Assembly: GCA_009779935.1 (NCBI GenBank)
Contig: WRAX01000015.1
Location: forward strand, 1-54,974
Source: Defluviitaleaceae bacterium
GTDB taxonomy: Bacteria > Bacillota > Clostridia > Lachnospirales > WRAX01
Direction of reading: 5' to 3'
Length of the DNA: 54,974 bases
Shown here piece after piece: positions 46,161 through 54,805 of this stretch (the stretch's first letter is position 1; each line of letters opens with the position of its first letter). The position numbers and the translations under genes were made by a program. The notes beneath the pieces are model-generated. The model was not told where the DNA came from. It worked only from the letters and a program-made list of their open reading frames with translations, and searched no databases.

Positions 46161-47690
46161 ATGATATTTCTGTTCCTGTTTATACTATGCTTTCTGTTTT
46201 TCGGATACACGTTTGCCTTAAAAAGATTTCTGGAAATGTTTGTCCCGGAAAGGCGCACTCCTCTTTGGTTGTTTAACTCATCCTTTATAGCCTTTTTCAT
46301 AATCAATAGCATACTTTTCTCCCTTGATATGTACACCCTTTTTCTGGTAGTTAGTGTTTTACTTATGTTTTGTATGACATTTAATTACAAGGGCCCCATT
46401 TATAAAAAGATTATCGCAGTTTTATGCTTTGTTGTTGTTCTTTTGGCCTTTGAATCTGCACTATTTGTTATATTCCCCGCTTACAATCCTTATGGCATTG
46501 ATATGGATTTAGACACAATGTTTTACCATTTGGTGGCGGGCATTTTATACATTGCAGTGGGATACATACCCGGTCGCCTTAAAAATTTAAGAAAAAGCAA
46601 GGTTAAATCACCCATAATTTGGATTATTTCGCTTGCGCTTCCGGTTATTTCGATTATTCTGTGGATATGGTTTACAACCTATTTGCCCCGCACTTTGGTT
46701 CCTGTTGCTGTTTTATTTGTATTCGTTTTCAATGCCCTAACTTTCTTTATGCACAATACATTAGCGGCATCATACGAAGAAAAGTTAAAAACTGCTGATA
46801 AAATGGCAGAACGTATGCAGACTATGTTAGATTCCTCCCCTTTGGCTTGTGTTGTAATTGACGAGGATTTTAATATACTTGAAACAAACCAGCGCACATT
46901 GGAGCTGCTGGGCATTTCAAGCCCTGATGAATTTATAAGCGATCACCTTAAATTTTCACCCGAGCGACAATCGGACGGGAAGCTTTCAAAAGAAAAGTTT
47001 GAGGAGGTTGTAAACAAAGCCTTTGAAGAGGGCTTGGCCACTTGTGATTGGGTGCATATTGATGTTGATGGTGCAATAATCCCCTGCGAATTAACTTTGA
47101 AGCGAGTTGTTTTATCCGAAAAAAACATGGTAATGCGCTATATTCACGATCTAAGAGAAATTCATGCCTTGGAAGCCGCAAAGGAACAAATGGAAAAACT
47201 GGCCTTTTCTGATTGGCTTACAGATCTATATAACCGCCGCTATTTTATGGATGCATCTGAAAAAATCCTACAACACTGCAAAGACAATAATCTTGATTTT
47301 TCGATTATATTGATGGATGTAGACTCCTTCAAAAAAGTGAATGACGTATATGGGCACGGAATAGGAGACGATGTGCTAAAAATATTCGCAAAGCGCATAA
47401 AGCAGGTTTTGCGGGATGACGAAATTGCTGCACGATATGGCGGTGAGGAGTTTATTATTGCGTTACCAAATACAAATAAAGAGAATGCACTAAATGTAGC
47501 GCAGCGTATACACGAAAACATCCGCAAATCGCCTTTTGCCATGGAAAATTTATCAATACCAATAACAGCATCCATAGGCGTGGCAACCAAGCAGGAGAAC
47601 ATAGACACTTTACACGCCATCATTGATGCTGCCGATGTTGCCACTTACAAAGCCAAAACGGATGGCAGGGATAGGATTGTCTTTGGATAG
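46161..47690 (+). CDS. Membrane PAS-GGDEF diguanylate cyclase
   Basis: The 509-residue protein has seven or so membrane segments in residues 1-205. A short coiled helix and a PAS domain follow (MLDSSPLACVVIDEDFNILETNQ at about 225-247, running to about 330), then a GGDEF domain (SDWLTDLYNRRYF, ILMDVDSFKKVNDVYGHGIGDD, GGEEF). The residues at the inhibitory site read RDDE rather than RxxD, so product inhibition is probably weak or absent, in contrast to the first cyclase. ATG start after GAAAGGGTG. Confidence 0.92.
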   Translation: MIFLFLFILCFLFFGYTFALKRFLEMFVPERRTPLWLFNSSFIAFFIINSILFSLDMYTLFLVVSVLLMFCMTFNYKGPIYKKIIAVLCFVVVLLAFESALFVIFPAYNPYGIDMDLDTMFYHLVAGILYIAVGYIPGRLKNLRKSKVKSPIIWIISLALPVISIILWIWFTTYLPRTLVPVAVLFVFVFNALTFFMHNTLAASYEEKLKTADKMAERMQTMLDSSPLACVVIDEDFNILETNQRTLELLGISSPDEFISDHLKFSPERQSDGKLSKEKFEEVVNKAFEEGLATCDWVHIDVDGAIIPCELTLKRVVLSEKNMVMRYIHDLREIHALEAAKEQMEKLAFSDWLTDLYNRRYFMDASEKILQHCKDNNLDFSIILMDVDSFKKVNDVYGHGIGDDVLKIFAKRIKQVLRDDEIAARYGGEEFIIALPNTNKENALNVAQRIHENIRKSPFAMENLSIPITASIGVATKQENIDTLHAIIDAADVATYKAKTDGRDRIVFG

Positions 47691-47732
47691 TGTTTGCAAA
47701 AAATGATGCTGTTGTGGTAAGTGTTTTTAGAA

Positions 47733-47788
47733 AAAACAAAAAACGCTATTGTCAATTAACAAACTTTGACAATAGCGTTTTTTGTTTT
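47733..47788. terminator. Strong bidirectional terminator after the cyclase genes
   Basis: A 23-bp perfect inverted repeat around CGCTATTGTCAA/TTGACAATAGCG, with A-runs and T-runs on the two sides and a loop of about 10 nt. It separates the cyclases from the fibre-like genes. Confidence 0.85.
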
Positions 47789-47885
47789 GAAAATTATATA
47801 TTTAATGTGAACCAACGCCGTTTGGCACACATACAATATGGGTAGCGCAATGATGTTTTGACAAAAATCGGAGGGAGAGAGATAA

Positions 47886-48692
47886 ATGGCAGCAATAAGT
47901 TATGAATACTTACAAGCAATACTTTCGGGGTTGGTAAGCAGCGTAAATGGAATTATGCCGGATGCTTACAGGAATGTAACACTTGTGGCTGATGATATTC
48001 CTTATGACAATGAGTTGTCCCAAACTTCACCTGAAATGATGGGGTTGGATGCAACGAATGTGCAAGACGCCATTGATGAGCTTGACAGGCTTTTGAAATA
48101 CAATGCCATCTATGTATTTGATGCGACGGTACAGTCGGCTCCCCCGAATCTTCCTAGGGGATATAACTGGCATGTGGATATTGCAGAGCCGCTAAACGAA
48201 CCCCATCAATACAGCAGGTATTTTTTCTTAACAGCAGAGGATGCGGCACTTGACCAAAGAAGTAACCCTAATATTAATGCGGCGGTTGCCCGTTGGTTTA
48301 TTGACGGCTTGCACATGGGTTTTGATTATCTTGAAAACGGGCTTGTGCACACAACGGTTGATATAACATCTCCCATTGACGGCAGTGTAATTCTGTCCAC
48401 ATTCCGCCCTATTCCCATTGGCACCACATGGTTTTTTGGGGTAAACCAAGCCGACCCTTTCCCGGAAACCGATACGGTAAGGTCAATAGTTGACATTAAT
48501 GTGCAAGGTTTGAATGTAATGCTTGGCAATACCTTTAACCTCAACACGGCCAGCAAGCAGATAGTTGCGGCGATTAACGAAGTTAACAGCAAAGTTGCCA
48601 GCGTGGAAGTTTATGAAGCCCAAGATGTAGCGGAAGCCTTGTTATATTCACAAGAGCACCCCAATGTGTTTGTTTTTGTGGCGAAGGAGTGA
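47886..48692 (+). CDS. Phage-fibre-like hypothetical protein
   Basis: The 268-residue protein has no signal peptide. It has two short motifs typical of phage tail and virion structural proteins: LDATNVQDAIDELDRLL (about 58-74) and SKQIVAAINEVNSKV (about 226-240). Between them is a beta-rich region ending in an NGLVHTTVDITSPIDG stretch. GGGAGAGAG precedes the ATG. It sits 4 nt before the giant repeat protein, so the two are co-expressed and may act together. Function otherwise unknown. Confidence 0.7.
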   Translation: MAAISYEYLQAILSGLVSSVNGIMPDAYRNVTLVADDIPYDNELSQTSPEMMGLDATNVQDAIDELDRLLKYNAIYVFDATVQSAPPNLPRGYNWHVDIAEPLNEPHQYSRYFFLTAEDAALDQRSNPNINAAVARWFIDGLHMGFDYLENGLVHTTVDITSPIDGSVILSTFRPIPIGTTWFFGVNQADPFPETDTVRSIVDINVQGLNVMLGNTFNLNTASKQIVAAINEVNSKVASVEVYEAQDVAEALLYSQEHPNVFVFVAKE

Positions 48693-48696
48693 TAGC

Positions 48697-51600
48697 GTGG
48701 CTACAATTTTTTTGACCAATAAAGTAACCAATGGCTCCTTTGAAAGCAATGTAAATGGCTGGAGCGGGTTTATGACGGACAACCGCAATGTGCAAAGCGC
48801 CCTTGCCCCCATTCGTGTGCCCAACAACACACCCCTGCCGGTGCATGGCGAAACCGGCACATGGTGCGCCCAAATGGGGGTAAAAACCCAGGGGCTTGTT
48901 TATATTAACCCAACCACGCCCATACCCACTGTTATTGGTCATAAATACTATGTGCGGGCAAGGGTAAGTTTGCGGGGAAACACTGTGCCGGGGGTGACAA
49001 CGGGTTGTACGGTAATCCATGGAACGGGCGTTCCCATACGGGGTACGGCCCTTCCGCCGCCCTTGTTTGACGGCTTGCAAACGCCAAATATCGAAGGATG
49101 GAATCTGATTGACACCATATGGACGGCGGATGTATCCCCCTTAAATATGCGCTTTATTTGGCAGCAAACGGGAAACTTGGGCAACAACGAAACCTATGGG
49201 CGGGTTGACAATATTGTTTTGATTGACCTTACAGAACACTTTGGCGCAGGAAGCGAGCCACCTTTGTTTGCCATAAGGCAAGGTGTAATTAACCAGCCGC
49301 CTGATGGCTGGTGGGAGGGCACTGCGGAAATTACCATGCCCATACCGCCTGTTATTATAACAGACTCAATCCCCATGGCGGTTAAGGGGAGGACATATTT
49401 GGCAGAAATAGAGCTTGAAGAAAAGACGGGGACATCTCCCTTTGTTTTTAACCTATCCGGGCTGCCCCTTGACAGCGGCTTATTTATTGACAATAATGGT
49501 TTGATTTCCGGCGTGTGCAACCTGGATGAAGGCCAATATGTTGTAGAGGTAATGGTTTCTGACAGCATTGGATATCGTGCAAGAAGGCAATATACCTTAA
49601 ACGTAGGCGAGCTGCCTTTAATCCACGATGATTATATACCGGGAGCAACGCTGAACCAGCCCTATTCTTGGACGCCCACCGTAACCGGCTCTGATGGCAA
49701 CCTTAGTGTGTTTGTTACCGTTTCGGGCGGAACATTGCCTATGGGACTAACCCTTAGCGGCACAAATATCCACGGCACGCCCACCATTGACAACCAAAGT
49801 TGCCAAATTACCGTAACAGCGTTTAATGATTATGAACCCGGGGGCGTGTCAAGGACATATACGCTGTATGTTTCCGTGGCGGCACGCATTAACACGGTAT
49901 CGCCTTTACCAAACGGTATCGTGGGCACGCCATATATGTTTAGCATGAGCGGTTATGGCTATCTGCCCATTACATGGGAACATTTGGGTGGCGACTTGCC
50001 GCCCGGCATAAGTATGGGCGCAAACGGGACCTTGTTTGGCGTGCCCACCGCAGCGGGGACATATTCTTTCTCCATAGAAGCGTCAAATGACTATGGTTCC
50101 GAGGTTAGGTTATACACTTTAACTGTGTATCAACTACCCGTTATCACAACAACCATATTAGGCTATGCCCGCCTTGGCAGAAATTACTCCGGCCAATTAA
50201 CGGCCATAGGCTCCATGCCTATAACCTGGTTCGTCGTAAATGGAAGCCTGCCTACGGGATTGTCCCTAAACCCAAACACGGGCATAATTTCCGGCATACC
50301 TGTTGAAGGCGGAAGTTTCACTTTTACCATTGTAGCCATGAATATTGTTGGCGTTTCCGCCCCTGCAACTTTTACTATCGAAGCGGGTCAATCCCTTGCA
50401 ATTATCACCACATCTCCCCTGCCCAACGGGATTGTAAGTGTCCCATACACCCCGATGATATTTGAGGCTGAAGGGCTTGACGATTCGTTTATTTATACAT
50501 GGTCGTGGGCGGCGCAGGCAGGGTCATCTTTCCCGCCGGGGTTAACCTTAAATGCCATATCAGGCGTGTTATCAGGCACACCAACGGCAATTGGCACTTA
50601 TAATGTCAATGTCACTATCACAGGCGGGGGAACAAGTACCACTGCGCCCTTTGTAATAACTGTTGGCGCACCGCCTGTTATTACATCAAACCCAAATTTG
50701 GGCGGCGGCATATCCAGGCCTTACAGCATAGTTTTGCAAGCAAGCGGAACCCTGCCCATAACATGGACTATGACGGAGGGTCCAACACCTGCCGCCGACA
50801 TAAGCATTTGCTGTGAAGGTGTTGTTTCTTGGCTTATTCCCATGGTGGGTGTATATACATTTACAGTTGTTGCCTCCAATGTGTTTGGTGATTCTGCCCC
50901 TGTGCAATTTTCGCTGACGATTACAACACCATCTATTATTGATGTGGATTTGGATGACGGTATTGTGGGCATCCCTTATTCCCATACATTTACCGCCCTT
51001 GGAGCAGAGCCACTTGCGTGGTCGCACACCTCCGGCAGCTTGCCTTTTGGATTAACTTTCGACCCGGCAACGGCCACTTTATCTGGCAATCCCACCATAA
51101 GCGGAACCTACAATTTCTCCATAAGGGTAGACAATATTGGTGGATATGCCGAGGAAGCATTTTCACTTACGGTTTTAGCAAGGCCCATTATCACAACATT
51201 AGTTCTAAATAGTGGCAATGAAGGCACTTACTATTCACAAACACTATTAGCCACCGGAACAACCCCCATAAACTGGAGCGTGCTTGAACCCGCAGATTTT
51301 GAAACGGGATTGCCGCCCGGAATATCGCTAACGGGAGCTACCATATCAGGGATGCCCGGGGCGCAGGGGGTATACAGGTTTACAATAAGGGCGGAAAATA
51401 TAACCGGCCCCGATTATGCGGATACAAGGCAATTTACCATATTAATAGGAGCCAGCGGCGCACCTGTTATAACCACCAATCCCGCACTATATGCAATAAA
51501 GGGCGAGCCCTATTCGCTAACCTTGGAAGCAACAGGGGATCAGCCAATATCATGGTTATTAGAAGGCGGCTCGACCCTTCCTGATGGGCTATCCTTAACC

Positions 51601-52080
51601 GATGATGAAATATGGGGCACCCCCACAGTTGCAGGGGTGTATAATTTCAGAATCATTGCTGCAAACGCTAACGGAAGCGATTCCAGAATATTTACCATAA
51701 CAATCGCAGACCCGCCCATTATAACCACAACCTTGCTGCCGGACGGAACGACCGGCACGACATATGGGGCAACATTACTCGCCACCGGCGATGCCCCCAT
51801 ATCATGGCAGGTTACAAATGACAGCATTTTAGAGACAGGATTGCCGCCCGGACTGTCCCTAAACACAGGCACCGGGGAAATTTATGGCGCACCAACCACT
51901 GCCGGCATCTATATATTTAGCATAACGGCTACCAACGCAGCCGGCTATGATACCGCCCAATTCTCCGTAACCATCACACTTGCCGGCGGCACATTTATTA
52001 ATGGCAAAGAAATCGGAAACCTATTCATTTTCGGAAAAGAGGTTTTCAGAGCATTTGTAGGCGGCGTTAGAATATTTTGA
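48697..52080 (+). CDS. Giant multi-Ig (He_PIG) repeat protein with N-terminal jelly-roll module
   Basis: I start at the GTG at 48697, which has AAGGAG 7 nt upstream, giving 1127 residues. Residues 1-210 look like a carbohydrate-binding jelly roll (NKVTNGSFESNVNGWSGF; VDNIVLIDLTEHFGAGSEP), a module often seen in phage fibres. Residues 215-1100 hold ten tandem putative-Ig (He_PIG) repeats of about 85-92 residues. The C-terminal 30 residues (FINGKEIGNLFIFGKEVFRAF) again recall phage tail proteins. There is no signal peptide, LPxTG motif, membrane anchor or choline/SLH repeat, which is unexpected for an adhesin. It could be a virion-type fibre or be exported by an unseen route. Confidence 0.8.
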   Translation: MATIFLTNKVTNGSFESNVNGWSGFMTDNRNVQSALAPIRVPNNTPLPVHGETGTWCAQMGVKTQGLVYINPTTPIPTVIGHKYYVRARVSLRGNTVPGVTTGCTVIHGTGVPIRGTALPPPLFDGLQTPNIEGWNLIDTIWTADVSPLNMRFIWQQTGNLGNNETYGRVDNIVLIDLTEHFGAGSEPPLFAIRQGVINQPPDGWWEGTAEITMPIPPVIITDSIPMAVKGRTYLAEIELEEKTGTSPFVFNLSGLPLDSGLFIDNNGLISGVCNLDEGQYVVEVMVSDSIGYRARRQYTLNVGELPLIHDDYIPGATLNQPYSWTPTVTGSDGNLSVFVTVSGGTLPMGLTLSGTNIHGTPTIDNQSCQITVTAFNDYEPGGVSRTYTLYVSVAARINTVSPLPNGIVGTPYMFSMSGYGYLPITWEHLGGDLPPGISMGANGTLFGVPTAAGTYSFSIEASNDYGSEVRLYTLTVYQLPVITTTILGYARLGRNYSGQLTAIGSMPITWFVVNGSLPTGLSLNPNTGIISGIPVEGGSFTFTIVAMNIVGVSAPATFTIEAGQSLAIITTSPLPNGIVSVPYTPMIFEAEGLDDSFIYTWSWAAQAGSSFPPGLTLNAISGVLSGTPTAIGTYNVNVTITGGGTSTTAPFVITVGAPPVITSNPNLGGGISRPYSIVLQASGTLPITWTMTEGPTPAADISICCEGVVSWLIPMVGVYTFTVVASNVFGDSAPVQFSLTITTPSIIDVDLDDGIVGIPYSHTFTALGAEPLAWSHTSGSLPFGLTFDPATATLSGNPTISGTYNFSIRVDNIGGYAEEAFSLTVLARPIITTLVLNSGNEGTYYSQTLLATGTTPINWSVLEPADFETGLPPGISLTGATISGMPGAQGVYRFTIRAENITGPDYADTRQFTILIGASGAPVITTNPALYAIKGEPYSLTLEATGDQPISWLLEGGSTLPDGLSLTDDEIWGTPTVAGVYNFRIIAANANGSDSRIFTITIADPPIITTTLLPDGTTGTTYGATLLATGDAPISWQVTNDSILETGLPPGLSLNTGTGEIYGAPTTAGIYIFSITATNAAGYDTAQFSVTITLAGGTFINGKEIGNLFIFGKEVFRAFVGGVRIF
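49342..51985 (+). repeat. Ten tandem He_PIG-type coding repeats
   Basis: Each unit of about 255-275 bp encodes a ~88-residue domain with the pattern ITT-x(n)-G-x-x-Y-x-x-x-L-x-A-x-G-x-x-PI-x-W, then LPPGLSL, SGTPT, and G-x-Y-x-F-x-I-x-A-x-N. Units are diverged in DNA, so they are old duplications. Unit 6 is atypical: its LPPGL segment is replaced by AADISICCEGVVSW. Confidence 0.8.
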
Positions 52081-52085
52081 TTCAA

Positions 52086-52126
52086 AACACCCGGCAAGCG
52101 ATTTGCACCTTGCTGGGTGTTTTTTG
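52086..52126 (+). terminator. Terminator after the repeat protein
   Basis: AACACCCGGCAAG pairs with CTTGCTGGGTGTT (one mismatch) around a 10-nt loop, followed by six Ts. Confidence 0.8.
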
Positions 52127-52381
52127 GTTCATTGTCAAATTATTTAATGTTATACGATTCCAACCCATCTCCGTAGCGGCATCATTGTTATAAGTCGTGA
52201 AAACAAACAATCATGTTTAATAAAAAGACAATTAGAATATACGCTTTCTCATACAAAAACTTCTCCCATCGTATCAAATTAAAATTCCTAAACAACCAAA
52301 TACCACCTATACGATCCAAGGCAAATTGATAAACCTCGAATCCCACCACTTAATTTACATTAAAAATATCAATAGTTGCAT

Positions 52382-52402
52382 TATATAATATAATATAATA
52401 TA
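52382..52402. repeat. TATAA short tandem repeat
   Basis: Four copies of a 5-bp ATATA unit in a very AT-rich stretch. It yields several overlapping TATAAT boxes. The stretch 52127-52470 contains nothing else I can support. Confidence 0.6.
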
Positions 52403-52476
52403 CCAGATACTCCCTTGTGGCTCTTATAATTTCATTGATTTCTTCACATTTACTATATACTCAACAAAAATTGTGC

Positions 52477-52735
52477 CTAAGTGGGTTTTTGGGTCCGCCA
52501 AAAGGCTTCAACCACTCTTTGGTAAAGCATCTTTATTTCTGCATCCGTTATCAGTCTCGCTCATGTGATAGTGCTTGATTGTGTCGTTGACCCTGCTTCT
52601 GAAAATGTCCCGACCAAAATCTGTTCTGTTTCATCCTTAATTTGAAACCAAATTCGGAAATTGTCAAGCCCATGCCTTGTGCGCAGCTCGTTAAACCCCT
52701 CTTTGCTTATAGGGGCACTACCACTAATTAGACCC
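52477..52735 (-). pseudogene. Phage-like gene scraps at the right end of the element
   Basis: Two protein-like minus-strand pieces lie here. One (52561-52735) reads GFNELRTRHGLDNFRIWFQI then KDETEQILVGTFSEAG and TGA. The other (52477-52560) reads ITDAEIKMLYQRVVEAFW then RTQKPT and TAG. Neither has a ribosome site or full-length frame. They look like ends of small phage or element genes left inside the insertion. Confidence 0.35.
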
Positions 52736-52818
52736 TCTTCAAAACCGCACTAAATTGATAATGATTATGTGTCATTGCTTAAACCAAAAGCTCCGATAAG
52801 GTTGCCTTGCTTAGTTGG

Positions 52819-52846
52819 CTAAGATTATCAACACCACACCCACGTG
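52819..52846. other. attR of the subtilase-interrupting element
   Basis: Arm CTAAGATTAT (52819-52828), 8 bp, then core CACCCACGTG (52837-52846). The arm is the exact inverse of the attL arm. To the left of the central CA the flank is element DNA and to the right it is subtilase coding DNA. Confidence 0.75.
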
Positions 52847-53581
52847 GCAGGTATTGCAGCGGGGGATGGACGCATGTCGGGCGGGTTGTATGCAGGTGTC
52901 AATCCAAGGGCAAATATTGTTTCGTTAAAGGTGCTGGATGGTGCCGGACAGGGTGGTTCCGGAGATGCACTTGCAGGCTTGCAGTGGGTGTTGGATAATG
53001 CCCATCGCTACAATATCCGTGTGGCAAACCTTTCCATCGGTACAGCGGATGCGGGTAGAGAAGACCCGCTGATGCGCATGGTGGAGGCGGTTTGGGATGC
53101 AGGCATTGTGGTGGTTGCTGCGGCTGGCAATGCGGGGCCCGGCCCATCCACAATAACATCACCGGGTGCAAGTGCTAAAATTATTACCGTTGGGGCGGCG
53201 GATGACAAGCATGCAACAGGCAACGCACCAACCGCTAACTATTCCGGCCGTGGCCCAACTGTTGATTGCATAATAAAGCCCAATATTTTGGCGGCGGGTT
53301 GCAATGTGGTATCCTGCCTATCCAACAGCGTGGAGCTTTGCCCAAAAAGACTGTCAAAGTTGAACCGATTGGGGGATTATTATGTGAAGATGACAGGCAC
53401 ATCTATGGCCGCCCCCTTTGTATCGGGGGCTGTATCCTTACTATTAACCCGCTTTCGGGGATTAACCCCAAACCATGTCAAGCTTGCCCTTAAACATTCG
53501 GCGGCGGACATTCGCCTACCTCCAAACCGTGGAGGTTGGGGCATAATAAACATGGCAAAATTTTTGAATGGAGGAATGTGA
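52843..53581 (+). CDS. Subtilase (S8), C-terminal fragment
   Basis: Coding continues from the His motif: VAGIAAGDGRMSGG, then NLSIGTADAG, then the oxyanion Asn in VVVAAAGNAGPGP and the nucleophile Ser in MTGTSMAAPFVSG (Ser233 in the joined protein). No start codon or ribosome site is suited to independent expression of this part. Joined to the 42263 fragment it gives a complete 291-residue subtilase. Confidence 0.9.
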
Positions 53582-53582
53582 T

Positions 53583-53882
53583 ATGCTTGAAAGTAAAATT
53601 TTACAAGCCACCCAAATGATGAAAGCCATAGAGCAAAAAAGCAAACATGCCCGCAAAAACCCCAGCAAAGAAGCCCGCCTGCTGCACGCCTTAAAACCAT
53701 TTATAAACCCTACAAGCCACAAAACCTTAGAAGATACCGCAGATATGCTGCACCTAATGGAAACCATGCGAGCCGTAACAGATAATTACATCCAATCCCA
53801 AGACATTTCCATACAAAGTGATGGCATTTATGATGTGGATGAAGATTGCATGCGAGGACGCAACAAAAAACCTTTGACATAA
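53583..53882 (+). CDS. Small hypothetical protein downstream of the subtilase
   Basis: The 99-residue protein is soluble and helical (MLESKILQATQMMKAIEQKS, then KHARKNPSKEARLLHALKPF) with a hydrophilic end. GGAGG lies 8 nt before the ATG, inside the end of the subtilase gene, so it is coupled to it and would normally share its transcript. With the element in place it may be cut off from its promoter. Family not recognised. Confidence 0.65.
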   Translation: MLESKILQATQMMKAIEQKSKHARKNPSKEARLLHALKPFINPTSHKTLEDTADMLHLMETMRAVTDNYIQSQDISIQSDGIYDVDEDCMRGRNKKPLT

Positions 53883-53928
53883 CCAACCAACTGTGTTATA
53901 CTTCTTTTTGTGGCATTTTGCCACATCT

Positions 53929-54001
53929 GCTCTCTTAGCTCAGTGGATAGAGCGTTCGCCTCCGGAGCGAAAGGTCTCAGGTTCGAATCCTGTAGAGAGC
54001 G
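53929..54001 (+). tRNA. tRNA-Arg (anticodon CCG)
   Basis: The acceptor GCTCTCT pairs with AGAGAGC. The D arm (TAGCTCAGTGGATAGAGC), an anticodon loop CTCCGGA with anticodon CCG, and a T arm with GGTTCGAATCC are all present. CCA is not encoded. Confidence 0.95.
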
Positions 54002-54007
54002 ATTGGG

Positions 54008-54036
54008 AAGACCTTTACTGATTGAGGCCTTTTTCT
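54008..54036 (+). terminator. Terminator after tRNA-Arg
   Basis: AAGACCT pairs with AGGCCTT (one mismatch) and is followed by TTTTT. Confidence 0.55.
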
Positions 54037-54279
54037 TATGATTCAGGGCTTGTGGAAATAAATCCCGCTTCCATTCGGTGAAATCTTTTGGCTGATTGGA
54101 TTCGATAAACCCTATGCATGGTTTCGGAAAATCCAAAGAGATAGGCATTGACAGGCAGAAATTATCCGCAAAACAATCTTTAAAATTATATTTTACCTCA
54201 GAGGATAACAAGCCTTTTTGTGCCAACAGAGAATATTTGGGACAAGAATAAATGGACTAATAAGGAACGACAAAAAGGT

Positions 54280-54334
54280 TGCAAACAAACACTGCCCTAT
54301 TGTATGTCATCCAATAGGGCAGTGTTTGTTTGCA
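54280..54334. terminator. Long perfect hairpin
   Basis: A 23-bp perfect inverted repeat (including AACACTGCCCTATTG/CAATAGGGCAGTGTT) with a loop of about 9 nt. A- and T-rich flanks make it terminator-like on both strands. No gene clearly ends here. 54037-54279 holds no gene I can support. Confidence 0.5.
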
Positions 54335-54481
54335 TTGTTACAGCTTATATTACTTCTGCCAAGATTTCAGATGGCGAATAGAAGTGTTCACATCATATGT
54401 ATGCCAACCTCCATCCTACCCAATCACTTTACCATAGTATACAGATAGGCAAAATTTATTATTATTCAAATTGTACCTAAA

Positions 54482-54519
54482 AATCTTTATCATTAATTAT
54501 AAAATTAATGATAAAGATT
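54482..54519. repeat. AT-rich 16-bp inverted repeat before a GGAGGGAGG motif
   Basis: AATCTTTATCATTAAT and its exact complement flank a 6-nt loop. GGAGGGAGGTG follows at once, so it could shield a ribosome site or be an operator. The short frame that follows (TTG at about 54540) is too weak to call. Confidence 0.5.
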
Positions 54520-54641
54520 GGAGGGAGGTGAAAAAGGCCTTGAGGTGTGTGTCTGCCTCTTTACAGGTAAGGTCTTTTGGGCATATGTGCATGCAAAGGA
54601 TTTATTTATAATTATACTTGGTAAAATATACAAACCATTCC

Positions 54642-54670
54642 TTGACACATTTACATGAGCGTGATATTAT
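54642..54670 (+). promoter_or_regulatory. Promoter before the metalloprotease remnant
   Basis: TTGACA at 54642-54647 and TATTAT at 54665-54670 with a 17-bp spacer. Confidence 0.65.
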
Positions 54671-54805
54671 CATGTTTAGAATGTGAAAAAATGTTATATC
54701 ATATATTTTTTGGGAAATGATTGCGAATACAGCTTGTGAGAAGTTGGACGTGATTGGAAAAATAGAAAATGACTTTGATAGACATCAGAGCTATTGGTGG
54801 GATAG

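Larger units (their letters stand above)
42400..52842. mobile_element. 10.4-kb serine-recombinase element inserted in the subtilase gene
   Basis: The element separates the two in-frame halves of one S8 gene and carries a large serine recombinase 70 bp from its left end. Rejoining its ends gives a 46-bp site: arm CTAAGATTAT, 8 bp, core, 8 bp, arm ATAATCTTAG, with the dyad centre exactly on the CA dinucleotide shared by both junctions. That is the architecture of an attP for this recombinase class. The cargo is two diguanylate cyclases, a small membrane protein, a fibre-like protein, a ten-repeat Ig-like protein, and minus-strand phage-like scraps near the right end. No capsid, replication or conjugation gene is visible, so it is not self-transmissible by any known route. 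Confidence 0.85.

Noticed and set aside
49342-51985. Ig repeats as a recent, recombining tandem array
   Set aside because: The units share a protein pattern but their DNA is strongly diverged, so active repeat slippage is unlikely.
52382-52402. TATAA repeat as a phase-variation tract or replication origin
   Set aside because: It is only four units long, is not in a gene, and no replication gene or iteron set is nearby.
53828-54226. 132-codon minus-strand frame with an LQDSNLRPFAPEANALSTEL stretch
   Set aside because: That stretch is the well-known false translation of the antisense strand of a tRNA gene; here it lies over tRNA-Arg. The remainder has no ribosome site, though part of it could be decayed coding DNA.
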